DNA of 64,000 nucleotides from Caballeronia novacaledonica (GTDB lineage Bacteria; Pseudomonadota; Gammaproteobacteria; Burkholderiales; Burkholderiaceae), in contig NZ_OGTP01000014.1 of NCBI RefSeq assembly GCF_900258035.1, positions 102,419-166,418 on the forward strand, given 5' to 3'. Positions within the stretch are counted from its first letter, which is position 1. Every line of letters starts with the position of its first letter. Shown here one piece after another: positions 15,236 through 23,152 of this stretch. The notes below the pieces were generated by a model. That model was given only the letters and a program-made list of their open reading frames with translations. It was not told where the DNA came from and did no database searches. Both the position numbers and the translations under genes were made by a program.

Positions 15236-16887
15236 CACGCGGGCGCCTGATACGCGCGGCCGCCGAGAATGGTGCCCCACACACGCAGTTGGCCGAGGCG
15301 TTCCGCTGGAATCTCGCTGGGGTCTTCATCGAGCACGGCGAAATCCGCGAACTTGCCGACTTCGATGCTGCCGATGACATCGTCCATGCCGATCGTGAAG
15401 GCCGCACCAAGCGTGATCGCACGTAGCGCATCGGCCACGCTCAGACGCTCCGCTTCGCCGAGCACGCGTCCGGATGCGGTCTGACGCTGCACCGCGCACC
15501 ACGCGGTGAAAAGCGGATTGAGCTGCGTGATCGGCGCATCCGAATGCAGTCCGAACGTGATGCCGAGCTCGCTCGCCGTGCCCGCGGCGTTCATGCGGTT
15601 CGCGCGATCGGCGCCCATCGTTTGCGCGTAATGCGCGTCGCCCCAGTAGTAGAGGTGATTGGAGAAGAAGTTCACGCACATGCCGAGGCGAGCGGCGCGT
15701 TCGAGCTGTCTTCTGTCGGCCATCTGACAATGTTGCAGCGTATGCCGATGATCCGGTCGCGGATGCCGGCTCAAGATAGTTTCGATTGCAACTAATACGA
15801 GTTCGGTGGCTTCGTCGCCGTTCGTGTGGATGTGCAGTTGCAGTCCCGCTCGATGGAACGGCAGGAAGGTTTCGACGAACTGTTCCGGCGGGATCAGCCA
15901 TAAACCATTGGGCCGTCCGTTCACATATCCCGGCCAGCGCAGGCGCGCGGTAAAGCCTTGAATCGAGCCATCGACGATGAATTTCACCGGCCCGAAACGC
16001 AGCTTGTCCGAGTTGAACTGCACCGCTTCCAGCACGCGATCGGGCCCGCCTTCCGGGTTTCGCTGCGGCCCGAATGCGGGCACGAGACGAATCGGAAAGC
16101 GCGCGTCGCGCGTGACTTCGACGAGATTGCGCATGCCCTTGTCGGACAGATCGTTGAGCAGATCGGTGGCCGTCGTCACGCCGGCGAGTTGCGCGACCTT
16201 GCCGAACGCGCGGATCGCCTCGGGGTTGTCGCTCGCGGACAGCGACAGCTTCGCGCCGATCACGCGATACACCGGGAACATCGCAGCGAACTCCTGCAGT
16301 TCGCCTGTGAGCTTGCCGCTTTCGTCTTTCACGATGCCATCGACATCGATGTCTTCGTCGATGCCCGCGAGTTCGAGCATCGGCGAATTCACGTTCATCA
16401 GATGCACGCTCGCATGCAGGATCGCGATGGGGCGCGTCGCCGATACCCGCTCGAGATGCTTCACGGTCAGTCGCTCGCTGCCGAAGAAGATCGGATCGAA
16501 GCCCCATGCGAGTAACGGCGCGTCGGCGTCATCGAGTGCGCGCTCGGCTTCCTGCAAGCGCGCGATCACCGCATCGAGCGATTGCAGGCCGGGCCAGCGC
16601 GTGCCATCGGGTCCGCGACGCTCGTAGTAGCCCACATAGACCGCGCTCCACATCGCGCCTTCCATCAGATGCGAATGACCTTCGACGAGGCCGGGCATCA
16701 GCACCTTGTCGACGAAGGCGGTGTCCGGTTCGGCATCGGTCCATTGGCGCATGTCGTCGAGCGTGCCGACCGAAAGGATCTTGCCGTCGCGGATCGCCAC
16801 GTGAGTCGCGACCGGCTGACGCGGGTTCATCGTCAGAATCTTGCGTGCGACGAGGACCTTCACTGCGTTGTTATCGGTTTGGGTCAT
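15235..16887 (-). CDS. YtcJ-like metal-dependent amidohydrolase
   Basis: A 550-residue amidohydrolase-superfamily protein. It shows the HxH metal motif (VEGHSHLMEGA), the later histidines HIHTNGD and HTLQHCQM, and the terminal Asp motif LHSDAPIT. The C-terminal composite domain carries the usual GKFADFAVLDEDP. Members hydrolyse amides and related bonds; the substrate cannot be read from the sequence. It is coupled by 4-bp or ATGA overlaps to an upstream Na+/solute symporter and a downstream G3E GTPase. The operon therefore looks like an import-and-hydrolyse unit with a dedicated metallochaperone. Confidence 0.88.
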   Translation of the reverse strand: MTQTDNNAVKVLVARKILTMNPRQPVATHVAIRDGKILSVGTLDDMRQWTDAEPDTAFVDKVLMPGLVEGHSHLMEGAMWSAVYVGYYERRGPDGTRWPGLQSLDAVIARLQEAERALDDADAPLLAWGFDPIFFGSERLTVKHLERVSATRPIAILHASVHLMNVNSPMLELAGIDEDIDVDGIVKDESGKLTGELQEFAAMFPVYRVIGAKLSLSASDNPEAIRAFGKVAQLAGVTTATDLLNDLSDKGMRNLVEVTRDARFPIRLVPAFGPQRNPEGGPDRVLEAVQFNSDKLRFGPVKFIVDGSIQGFTARLRWPGYVNGRPNGLWLIPPEQFVETFLPFHRAGLQLHIHTNGDEATELVLVAIETILSRHPRPDHRHTLQHCQMADRRQLERAARLGMCVNFFSNHLYYWGDAHYAQTMGADRANRMNAAGTASELGITFGLHSDAPITQLNPLFTAWCAVQRQTASGRVLGEAERLSVADALRAITLGAAFTIGMDDVIGSIEVGKFADFAVLDEDPSEIPAERLGQLRVWGTILGGRAYQAPA

Positions 16888-18287
16888 GAGTCGTTCGAGT
16901 GGATCAGGTCAGCGTGAACATGTTTGCGGCCCGCGCTCGGATTGGCGAGAAACACGACGAGCACATTCACCGCGAGACAGATGAGGCCGATATTGATGCC
17001 GGCGATATCGACATGGAACACGTACAGGACGACCGCGAGCAACTGCCCCACGAGCAGTCCCGAAGCGATCGCGCGCGCACTCACGCGCAGACCGAGCACG
17101 ATCGCGATCACGCCGGGAAAATACTGCGTGACGCCGTAATACGTCATGTTGATGAGCGTGAGCATGAGGTTGGGCGTCGCGAGCGTCATGCCGATGGAAA
17201 GCAGCAGATAGAGTCCGATCACCACTTTGGCGCCGGCCTTCTGGCGCGTCTCCGGCATGTTCGGCAGCAGATTGCGCGTGACCACGGGCCCGATCGCGAG
17301 ACAGATGCCCGCGAGCACGAGCAGGCCCGAAAGCGACGCGCCCGCCGCGACCAGGCCCACGAGCCACGGCGGCAACAGATGCACGACAGCGGTGAAGAAC
17401 GCTTCGTTGGGCGAGGCGAGCGGCACGTTCTGCGCGATCGCGTAATACGACGCGACCACGAGGAACGGGTACATCAGCATGTAGAGCGGCATCACCACTT
17501 GCGAGCGGCGAATCGTGTTCGCGCTTTTCGCGGTGAAGAAGTTCTGGATCGCGAAGGGCATGACGTAAAAGCCGAGCGACTGGAAGAGCATCGTGCTCAT
17601 CGAGAACGTGAGTTGATGCGCGGTCATCGCATTCGATACGTGCTGGCTCGCGGCCCTGAACACCGGCTCGACGCCCGCCTCCCACGCAACGGCGATGCCG
17701 GTGATGACGATCGCCGCGACCATCAGAATGTCCTTCAGAATGGCGATATATGCCGATGCACGCACGCCGGCGATCGCGATATACGCGAACGCGAGCAGCG
17801 CGGAGATCATGATGAGGACCACCGGATTGAGGTTCCAGCCGAGACCCTTGAGCGCGGCGACGAGTCCCGTGAACTGCAACTGACCCCACGGCAGCAGAAA
17901 GATCAGCGCGGAGACTGCGACGATCAATTCGAGCGCGCGGCTGCCGAAATGTCCCTTGAAGAGGTCGGGCAGCGTGATCGCGTTATAGCGCTTTCCCGCT
18001 TCCCAGATTTTCGGGCCGACGAAATAGCCGATCGGATAAGCAAGCAGGATATAGCCGAGAAACCAGACGCCGTACGTCGGTCCTTTCGCATAGATGCCGC
18101 CCGGAAAGCCGACCATCGTGCCGATGCTGTAGATCTCGCCCGCCGCGAGAAAGAAGACGAGCCACGCGCCGAACTGACGCGACGCGACGAAGAAGTCGTG
18201 CACGCTCTGCGAACCGCGCCCCTTGCCCGCGCGCAGCGCGAGCCACAACGAAAGCGCGATGAAGCCCAGAAATACCGTGGAAGCCAT
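16884..18287 (-). CDS. Sodium:solute symporter (SSS family)
   Basis: A 467-residue integral membrane protein with about 13 hydrophobic segments and the SSS-type region AYIAIAGVRASAYIAILKD. AGGAG lies upstream of the ATG. It follows a 69-residue DUF3311 membrane protein and overlaps the amidohydrolase start by 4 bp. The DUF3311 plus SSS pairing is common. The substrate is unknown. The divergent neighbour is the TauY-like oxidoreductase, so an amine or organic acid is reasonable, and taurine itself cannot be excluded. Confidence 0.88.
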   Translation of the reverse strand: MASTVFLGFIALSLWLALRAGKGRGSQSVHDFFVASRQFGAWLVFFLAAGEIYSIGTMVGFPGGIYAKGPTYGVWFLGYILLAYPIGYFVGPKIWEAGKRYNAITLPDLFKGHFGSRALELIVAVSALIFLLPWGQLQFTGLVAALKGLGWNLNPVVLIMISALLAFAYIAIAGVRASAYIAILKDILMVAAIVITGIAVAWEAGVEPVFRAASQHVSNAMTAHQLTFSMSTMLFQSLGFYVMPFAIQNFFTAKSANTIRRSQVVMPLYMLMYPFLVVASYYAIAQNVPLASPNEAFFTAVVHLLPPWLVGLVAAGASLSGLLVLAGICLAIGPVVTRNLLPNMPETRQKAGAKVVIGLYLLLSIGMTLATPNLMLTLINMTYYGVTQYFPGVIAIVLGLRVSARAIASGLLVGQLLAVVLYVFHVDIAGINIGLICLAVNVLVVFLANPSAGRKHVHADLIHSNDS

Positions 18288-18299
18288 GCCGATTTCTCC

Positions 18300-18509
18300 T
18301 TATGCGCCGCGCGCTTCGCGCTGTTCCGTTTTTTTGTCGAACAGCACCCAGCAAAGCTGGAGACATACCGACGTGAGCACGAACCAGCCGAAAATCCATG
18401 CATAAATAAACGGAACGCCGAGCACGTAAAAATCGTTCGACGCGGCCCACGGCAACAAGCCGATGACGCCGACGAATGGCAAACCGATCCCGATCAGGAA
18501 CTTGAGCAT
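18300..18509 (-). CDS. Small DUF3311-type membrane protein
   Basis: A 69-residue protein with two hydrophobic segments (LIGIGLPFVGVIGLLPW and IYAWIFGWFVLTSVCLQL). The start at 18509 has GGAG upstream (reading GGAGTGGTC before ATG). A longer in-frame reading to 18590 lacks a better ribosome site. It is the first gene of the symporter-amidohydrolase-GTPase operon, and proteins of this type typically precede SSS symporters as an accessory subunit. Confidence 0.8.
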   Translation of the reverse strand: MLKFLIGIGLPFVGVIGLLPWAASNDFYVLGVPFIYAWIFGWFVLTSVCLQLCWVLFDKKTEQREARGA

Positions 18510-18576
18510 GGACCACTCCGTATGAAGATTGGCCCGCGCGAGGCATACATGCGCGAGAGAAAGAGGATTTGGCCCA

Positions 18577-18613
18577 GTATGACCAGACAAAAATGGCCGG
18601 TCGTAGTACCAGA
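18577..18613. promoter_or_regulatory. Direct-repeat operator candidate in the symporter/tauY intergenic region
   Basis: GTATGACCAGA (18577-18587) and GTAGTACCAGA (18603-18613) form a direct repeat with 26-bp spacing. Read on the minus strand each contains TCTGGT-NN-TAC, matching the site upstream of the MocR gene at 2458-2470. Tandem sites are usual for MocR regulators. The repeat lies about 68 bp from the DUF3311 gene start and 131 bp from the oxidoreductase start. Confidence 0.5.
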
Positions 18614-18743
18614 ACGGACCAATCGCTGGAGCCAGCGGCGCGCGGATCGGAACGGCGACCTGGCACTAACGATGATTCCGGCGTGGCTCTAAGCGGCGCG
18701 TAAAGTTCGGTGCAGTATGAGGGTACTTTCCAAGGAGTTATCG

Positions 18744-20177
18744 GTGGCTACTCTCGATTACGTTGCGCCGGACCTTCGCGGCGCCTGCGCCCCATACGAT
18801 CCGCTCTACGACCCGCTCGTTTCTCCTATCGGCCGTCAGGCGATGGACTATGCGCCGACTTACTGGGTCGCGACCGCCGGCGCGCCGCCCGATGACGACG
18901 GACCGTTGCCCGGCGATGCCGATGTCGATGTGCTGATCGTCGGCGCGGGATTCACCGGCCTTTCCACCGCGCTCTTTCTGGCGCGGGAGCACGGCATCCG
19001 CGCGACCGTCGTCGATGCGAACCGCACCGCGTGGGGTTGCACGAGCCGCAACGGCGGGCAAGGGCAGAATGCGAGCGGCCGTCTCTATCGTTCGCAATGG
19101 ATCGAGCGTTGGGGCAAGCAGACGGCGCTCAAGCTCGACGCCGAAATCCGCGAAGGCTTCGATACCTTCAAGACACTGATCGGCGAATTCGCGTGCGATC
19201 CGCAGCCGGGCGGGCATCTGTATATCGCGCATCGTGCGCGCAAGCTGGACTTTCTGTCGAACGAATGCAGGGTGATGCGCGATGTCTTCGGCTACGACGC
19301 GCGCATGCTGAGCGCGAAGGAAGTCGCGCAATCGTACGTCGATGATCGCGAAAACTGCGGCGCGCTGCACGAACCCGATGGCATCGGCGTACATCCGCTC
19401 AAGCTCGCGTTCGGCTATATGCGCATGGCGCGCTCGCTCGGCGTGAAGGTCCATACGAGCACGCCCGTGCTGGACGTCGAGACGATTCGCGGCGTGCATC
19501 ACGTGCGCACGCCGCGCGGCGTGATTCGCGCGAAGGCGGTTGCATTCGCGACCGGCGGCTATACGCGCAACGACATGCATCGCACGCTGTCCGCGAAGAT
19601 CATGCCGATTCTTTCGAACTCGCTCGTCACGCGGCCGCTCACGCAGGAAGAACTCGCAGCGACCAATTTCCGCACGCATGAGGTCATCACCGATACGCGC
19701 ACGCTGCGCTTTTACTATCGCTTGCTGCCGGACAATCGCGTGCAGATCGGCAGCCGCAGCGCGATCACGGGCGCGGACGCCGCGAATCCGCGGCACATGG
19801 ATGTGCTCATCGAAGGCCTGCATCGCAAGTTCCCTTCGCTGAAGGGCATACGCATCGATTATTCGTGGTGGGGCTGGGTCGATGTGAGTCACGACATGAT
19901 GCCGCGCGTCGCGCAGCCCGATCCGCAGCAAAGCATCTTCTATGCGGTCGGATACGGCGGCAACGGCGTGTCGTTTTCCGCGCATGCGGGGCGGCGCATG
20001 GCCGAGCGCGTCGCGGGCAAATGGCAGCGGAGCCGCGACGGTCTGCCGATCTACGACTCCGCGCTCGAATATCCGAACGTGATGGGCATGGTGCGATGGA
20101 AAGGATTCGCGCCATTCCGCCGCGTCGGTCAACGATTCCTTTATCACAAGTATCTGGCGCAGGACGAGAAGCGCTGA
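18744..20177 (+). CDS. FAD-dependent oxidoreductase, candidate taurine dehydrogenase large subunit (TauY-like)
   Basis: A 477-residue DAO-fold flavoprotein with the FAD motif VLIVGAGFTGLSTALFLARE and a C-terminal FAD segment (YAVGYGGNGVSFSAHAGRR). The GTG start at 18744 was chosen because AAGGAG lies 6 nt upstream; an in-frame ATG at 18717 has no clear ribosome site. The sequence resembles the large subunit of taurine dehydrogenase and gamma-glutamylputrescine oxidase relatives. An NTF2-like TauX candidate and an amino-acid permease follow, and xsc is in the window. Oxidative deamination of taurine to sulfoacetaldehyde is therefore the favoured role. Another amine remains possible. Confidence 0.82.
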   Translation: MATLDYVAPDLRGACAPYDPLYDPLVSPIGRQAMDYAPTYWVATAGAPPDDDGPLPGDADVDVLIVGAGFTGLSTALFLAREHGIRATVVDANRTAWGCTSRNGGQGQNASGRLYRSQWIERWGKQTALKLDAEIREGFDTFKTLIGEFACDPQPGGHLYIAHRARKLDFLSNECRVMRDVFGYDARMLSAKEVAQSYVDDRENCGALHEPDGIGVHPLKLAFGYMRMARSLGVKVHTSTPVLDVETIRGVHHVRTPRGVIRAKAVAFATGGYTRNDMHRTLSAKIMPILSNSLVTRPLTQEELAATNFRTHEVITDTRTLRFYYRLLPDNRVQIGSRSAITGADAANPRHMDVLIEGLHRKFPSLKGIRIDYSWWGWVDVSHDMMPRVAQPDPQQSIFYAVGYGGNGVSFSAHAGRRMAERVAGKWQRSRDGLPIYDSALEYPNVMGMVRWKGFAPFRRVGQRFLYHKYLAQDEKR

Positions 20178-20219
20178 ATCTCGTTGAACCCTTTCGCAAC
20201 GCACTGAAAACATCGACAC

Positions 20220-20609
20220 ATGAGCACTCAAACGAATCAGGATTACATTCGGCTGCTGGAGACATTCAACGATGCGTGGAATCGGCACGACATCGACGCA
20301 TTGATGAACTGCATGGCGGAAGAATGCGTCTTTCACGGCGTGGCCGGACCCGATGCGCTGGGCCGCACTTTCAAGGGCCGCGACGAGGTCCGCAAGGGCT
20401 TCGCGCTCGCGTGGGAGACCTTCCCGGATGCATCGTGGAAAGAGGGCGAGCACTTCGTGAGCGGCGAGCGCGGCGTATCCGAATCGACGTTTCGCGGCAC
20501 GAAAGCGGACGGCTCGCGCGTCGAGGCCCGCATGGTGGACGTCTTCACGTTCAGCGGCGGCAAGATCGCGGTGAAGAACGCGTATCGCAAGGACCGCCCG
20601 GCGCTTTGA
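20220..20609 (+). CDS. NTF2/SnoaL-like protein, candidate taurine dehydrogenase small subunit (TauX-like)
   Basis: A 129-residue SnoaL/NTF2-fold protein (FNDAWNRHDIDALMNCMAEE near the N-terminus, VFTFSGGKIAVKNAYR at the end). It begins 42 bp after the TauY-like gene and has only a weak ribosome site. Small subunits of taurine dehydrogenase occur beside TauY and I recall them as NTF2-like, so it may be TauX. The assignment rests on context. A general ester-cyclase-like protein is the fallback call. Confidence 0.78.
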   Translation: MSTQTNQDYIRLLETFNDAWNRHDIDALMNCMAEECVFHGVAGPDALGRTFKGRDEVRKGFALAWETFPDASWKEGEHFVSGERGVSESTFRGTKADGSRVEARMVDVFTFSGGKIAVKNAYRKDRPAL

Positions 20610-20694
20610 AGCATGACCGGATGATATGACTCGACTCGCCGGCAACGAACCGGCGGGCGAGCCTCGAATCGATACAAGCAAAGCAGGAGACGAC

Positions 20695-22134
20695 ATGCAA
20701 TCGAACACGGATCAAGGCGATCTCAAGTGCGGCCTCAAGCAGCGCCACATGACGATGATCGCGCTGGGCGGCGTCATAGGCGCCGGACTTTTCGTCGGCA
20801 GCGGTGTGGTGATCCAGCAGGCCGGGCCCGCCGCGATTCTCTCGTTTCTCATCACAGGCGGCCTCGTGGTGCTCGTCATGCGCATGCTCGGCGAGATGGC
20901 CTGCGCGATGCCGACCGTCGGCTCGTTCTATGAATACGCGCGCCTGGCGTTCAAGACACAGCGCGGGCCGGGCCGTCTCGCCGGCTTTCTGACGGGCTGG
21001 ATGTACTGGTATTTCTGGGTCATCGTGATCGCGCTGGAAGCGGTCGCGGGCGCGAAGCTCGTGCAGTTCTGGATACCGGATGTGCCTTCATGGATCATCA
21101 GTCTCGTGCTGCTCGTCGTGCTCACGCTGACCAACCTCATTTCAGTGGGCAGTTACGGCGAATTCGAGTTCTGGTTCTCGTCGATCAAGGTCGGCGCGAT
21201 CATCGTGTTCCTGTTTCTCGGCGGCCTCTATGTGTGCGGCTTCTGGCCCGCATCGATGCACACGACCGACGTCGCCTCGACTTTCCTCGGTCATGGCGGG
21301 TTCATGCCCAAAGGCATCGGACCAGTGATGACGGGTGCGGTCGCCGCGACCGGCTTCTACTTCGGCGCGGAGATCGTCACGATTGCGGCGGCCGAAGCGA
21401 AGGAACCCGCGAAAGCAGTTGCAAAAGCAACTAATTCGGTCATCACGCGCGTGCTCGTGTTCTATGTGGGGTCGGTGGCGCTGGTCGTCGCGCTGGTGCC
21501 GTGGAATTCGCATCAGATGGCAACGCCCTACGTGAGCGCGCTCGAAGTGATGGGCATGCCCGCAGCAGCCAACGTCATGAACGCCATCGTGCTCACGGCG
21601 GTATTGTCCGCGCTCAATTCGGGCCTCTACGCCGCGTCGCGCATGCTGTTCGCGTTGACGCGTCACGGCGATGCGCCGCTCGGCCTCGCGAAGGTCAACA
21701 AGCGCGGCGTGCCGGTGCGCGCCATTCTGCTCGGCACGGTGTTCGGCTATGTGTCCGTGGTGATGTCGTATATCTCGCCGGATACGGTGTTCGCATTTCT
21801 CGTCAATTCGTACGGCACGGTGGCGATCTTCGTGTACCTGCTGATCGCGTTCTCGCAACTGCGTCTGCGTGCCCGCATGACGAGCTTCGAAGCGAACGAC
21901 CTGCGCGTGCGCATGTGGGGCTTTCCCTATCTCACATGGCTTGCGATCTTCGGCATGACCGCGATCCTCGTCGCGATGGCCTTCATTCCCGATCAGCGCA
22001 AGCCGCTGTGGCTGGGCGTGGCGAGCCTCGGCATTCTGATCGTCGCGTATGTGGTGTTCAAGCGCGGCCGCAAGGAAAACGAGATCGAAGACGATGCACA
22101 TTCGACGCAACATCTGCAAACCGTCGAGCGATAA
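20695..22134 (+). CDS. Amino-acid permease (APC superfamily, GabP/AnsP-like), possible taurine permease
   Basis: A 479-residue permease with 12 hydrophobic segments and the family N-terminus KCGLKQRHMTMIALGGVIGA, then GLFVGSG. AGGAG lies 5 nt upstream of the ATG at 20695; an in-frame reading back to 20626 lacks this. It is third in a run with the TauY-like and TauX-like genes and ends in a strong terminator. The likely substrate is therefore the amine oxidised by that pair, perhaps taurine. GABA or other omega-amino acids are alternatives. Confidence 0.88.
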   Translation: MQSNTDQGDLKCGLKQRHMTMIALGGVIGAGLFVGSGVVIQQAGPAAILSFLITGGLVVLVMRMLGEMACAMPTVGSFYEYARLAFKTQRGPGRLAGFLTGWMYWYFWVIVIALEAVAGAKLVQFWIPDVPSWIISLVLLVVLTLTNLISVGSYGEFEFWFSSIKVGAIIVFLFLGGLYVCGFWPASMHTTDVASTFLGHGGFMPKGIGPVMTGAVAATGFYFGAEIVTIAAAEAKEPAKAVAKATNSVITRVLVFYVGSVALVVALVPWNSHQMATPYVSALEVMGMPAAANVMNAIVLTAVLSALNSGLYAASRMLFALTRHGDAPLGLAKVNKRGVPVRAILLGTVFGYVSVVMSYISPDTVFAFLVNSYGTVAIFVYLLIAFSQLRLRARMTSFEANDLRVRMWGFPYLTWLAIFGMTAILVAMAFIPDQRKPLWLGVASLGILIVAYVVFKRGRKENEIEDDAHSTQHLQTVER

Positions 22135-22150
22135 CAAGCACTGAAACGGC

Positions 22151-22180
22151 GCCGGTTTGCTGCATTGCAAACCGGCTTTT
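22151..22180 (+). terminator. Rho-independent terminator after the permease gene
   Basis: Perfect 10-bp arms GCCGGTTTGC and GCAAACCGGC with loop TGCATT, followed by TTTT. It closes the tauY/tauX/permease unit and separates it from the convergent sauR. Confidence 0.9.
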
Positions 22181-22941
22181 CATTCCATGAAGGTCTTGGC
22201 GGTTTCTTCTGCAGTGCGGCGCAGATCGGGCTCGAATGCGAGCAATTGATCGAGCGCGACGCGTCCCACCGGCGCCTGAATGGCGATCGCCGCGCACGCA
22301 CGATTGCGATCGAGCATCACCGGCACCGCAATCGCAACGAGTCCCTGCAAGTGCTCCTGATTGTTGATGGCGAGCATGCGGCGGCGCGTCAACGCGAGCT
22401 CCTTGCGCAGCGCATCGCGATCGGTGATCGTTCGCTCCGAATACGAGCGTAGCGGCAGGCGCTCGATCATGCGCTCGCGCCGTTCCTTCGGCAGAAAACT
22501 CAGCAGCAGCTTGCCGCTTGCCGAGCAATGCAGCGGCACATGCGAGCCCGGCTGAAGATGCATGCGCAACGGCCAGCCGGTCTCCACGCGATCCACGTAG
22601 ACGACGTCGTTGCCCGCGAGCATCGTGAGATTGCAGGTTTCACCGACGCGTGCGACGAGTTGTTCCAAGAGCGCATGACGCGCCGCAGCGGGACCGGCAT
22701 GCATCAGCACGTTGATGGCGAGCGTGCGCACGCGCGCCGAGCATTCGTAGAGCTTGTCGCTCGCGCCGCGCGTCACGAGCCATGCGTCCATCAGTTGCAC
22801 GAGGATGCGATGCACGGTCTGCTTCGGCAGGCCCAAGGCATCGACGAGCTCGGTCATCGAGAGCGGGCGATTCGCTTCGGCGAGCGTTTCGAGCACGCGG
22901 AACGCGCGCACGGCGGCGGCATTCGATTGATTCGACGTCAC
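22180..22941 (-). CDS. sauR: IclR-family regulator, SauR-like
   Basis: A 253-residue IclR protein with an N-terminal HTH (LSMTELVDALGLPKQTVHRI) and effector domain (GETCNLTMLAGNDVVYVDR, HCSASGKLLLSFL). It is divergent from sauSTU with a 211-bp gap holding two copies of the palindrome CGAAAA-N6-TTTTCG. The gene order sauR-sauS-sauT-sauU is that of the sulfoacetate operon described in Cupriavidus necator H16. The regulatory role is therefore well supported by context, though not proven. Confidence 0.88.
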   Translation of the reverse strand: MTSNQSNAAAVRAFRVLETLAEANRPLSMTELVDALGLPKQTVHRILVQLMDAWLVTRGASDKLYECSARVRTLAINVLMHAGPAAARHALLEQLVARVGETCNLTMLAGNDVVYVDRVETGWPLRMHLQPGSHVPLHCSASGKLLLSFLPKERRERMIERLPLRSYSERTITDRDALRKELALTRRRMLAINNQEHLQGLVAIAVPVMLDRNRACAAIAIQAPVGRVALDQLLAFEPDLRRTAEETAKTFME

Positions 22942-22990
22942 GTTGCCTTGTCTCCCTCTGCGTGGTTTGCGTTTTTATTTCATTGTGCGT

Positions 22991-23042
22991 CGAAAACACC
23001 GGTTTTCGGGACTCTGGAAAGTCCCGAAAAGCTGAATTTTCG
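22991..23042. promoter_or_regulatory. Twin palindromic operator between sauR and sauS
   Basis: CGAAAA-N6-TTTTCG occurs twice, at 22991-23008 and 23025-23042, 34 bp apart start to start. The first has perfect 7-bp arms. The 16 bp between the copies themselves read GGACT-CTGGAA-AGTCC, so the whole block is a nested array of inverted repeats. It lies 49 bp upstream of sauR and 110 bp upstream of sauS. It is the best candidate SauR binding region. Confidence 0.65.
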
Positions 23043-23152
23043 ATGCACGCGATTTTGCTGCATGCGTTGTTCCAGAAAACGGGACCGCGCGACGAACGCG
23101 GCTGACTAGATTGGAAAGCACCGCCAATCTTCCAACAGCCGAGGTTTATCGC

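Noticed and set aside
16899..18692. A 597-codon plus-strand frame
   Set aside because: It is antisense to the symporter and DUF3311 genes; Arg/His/Glu-rich composition without family features.
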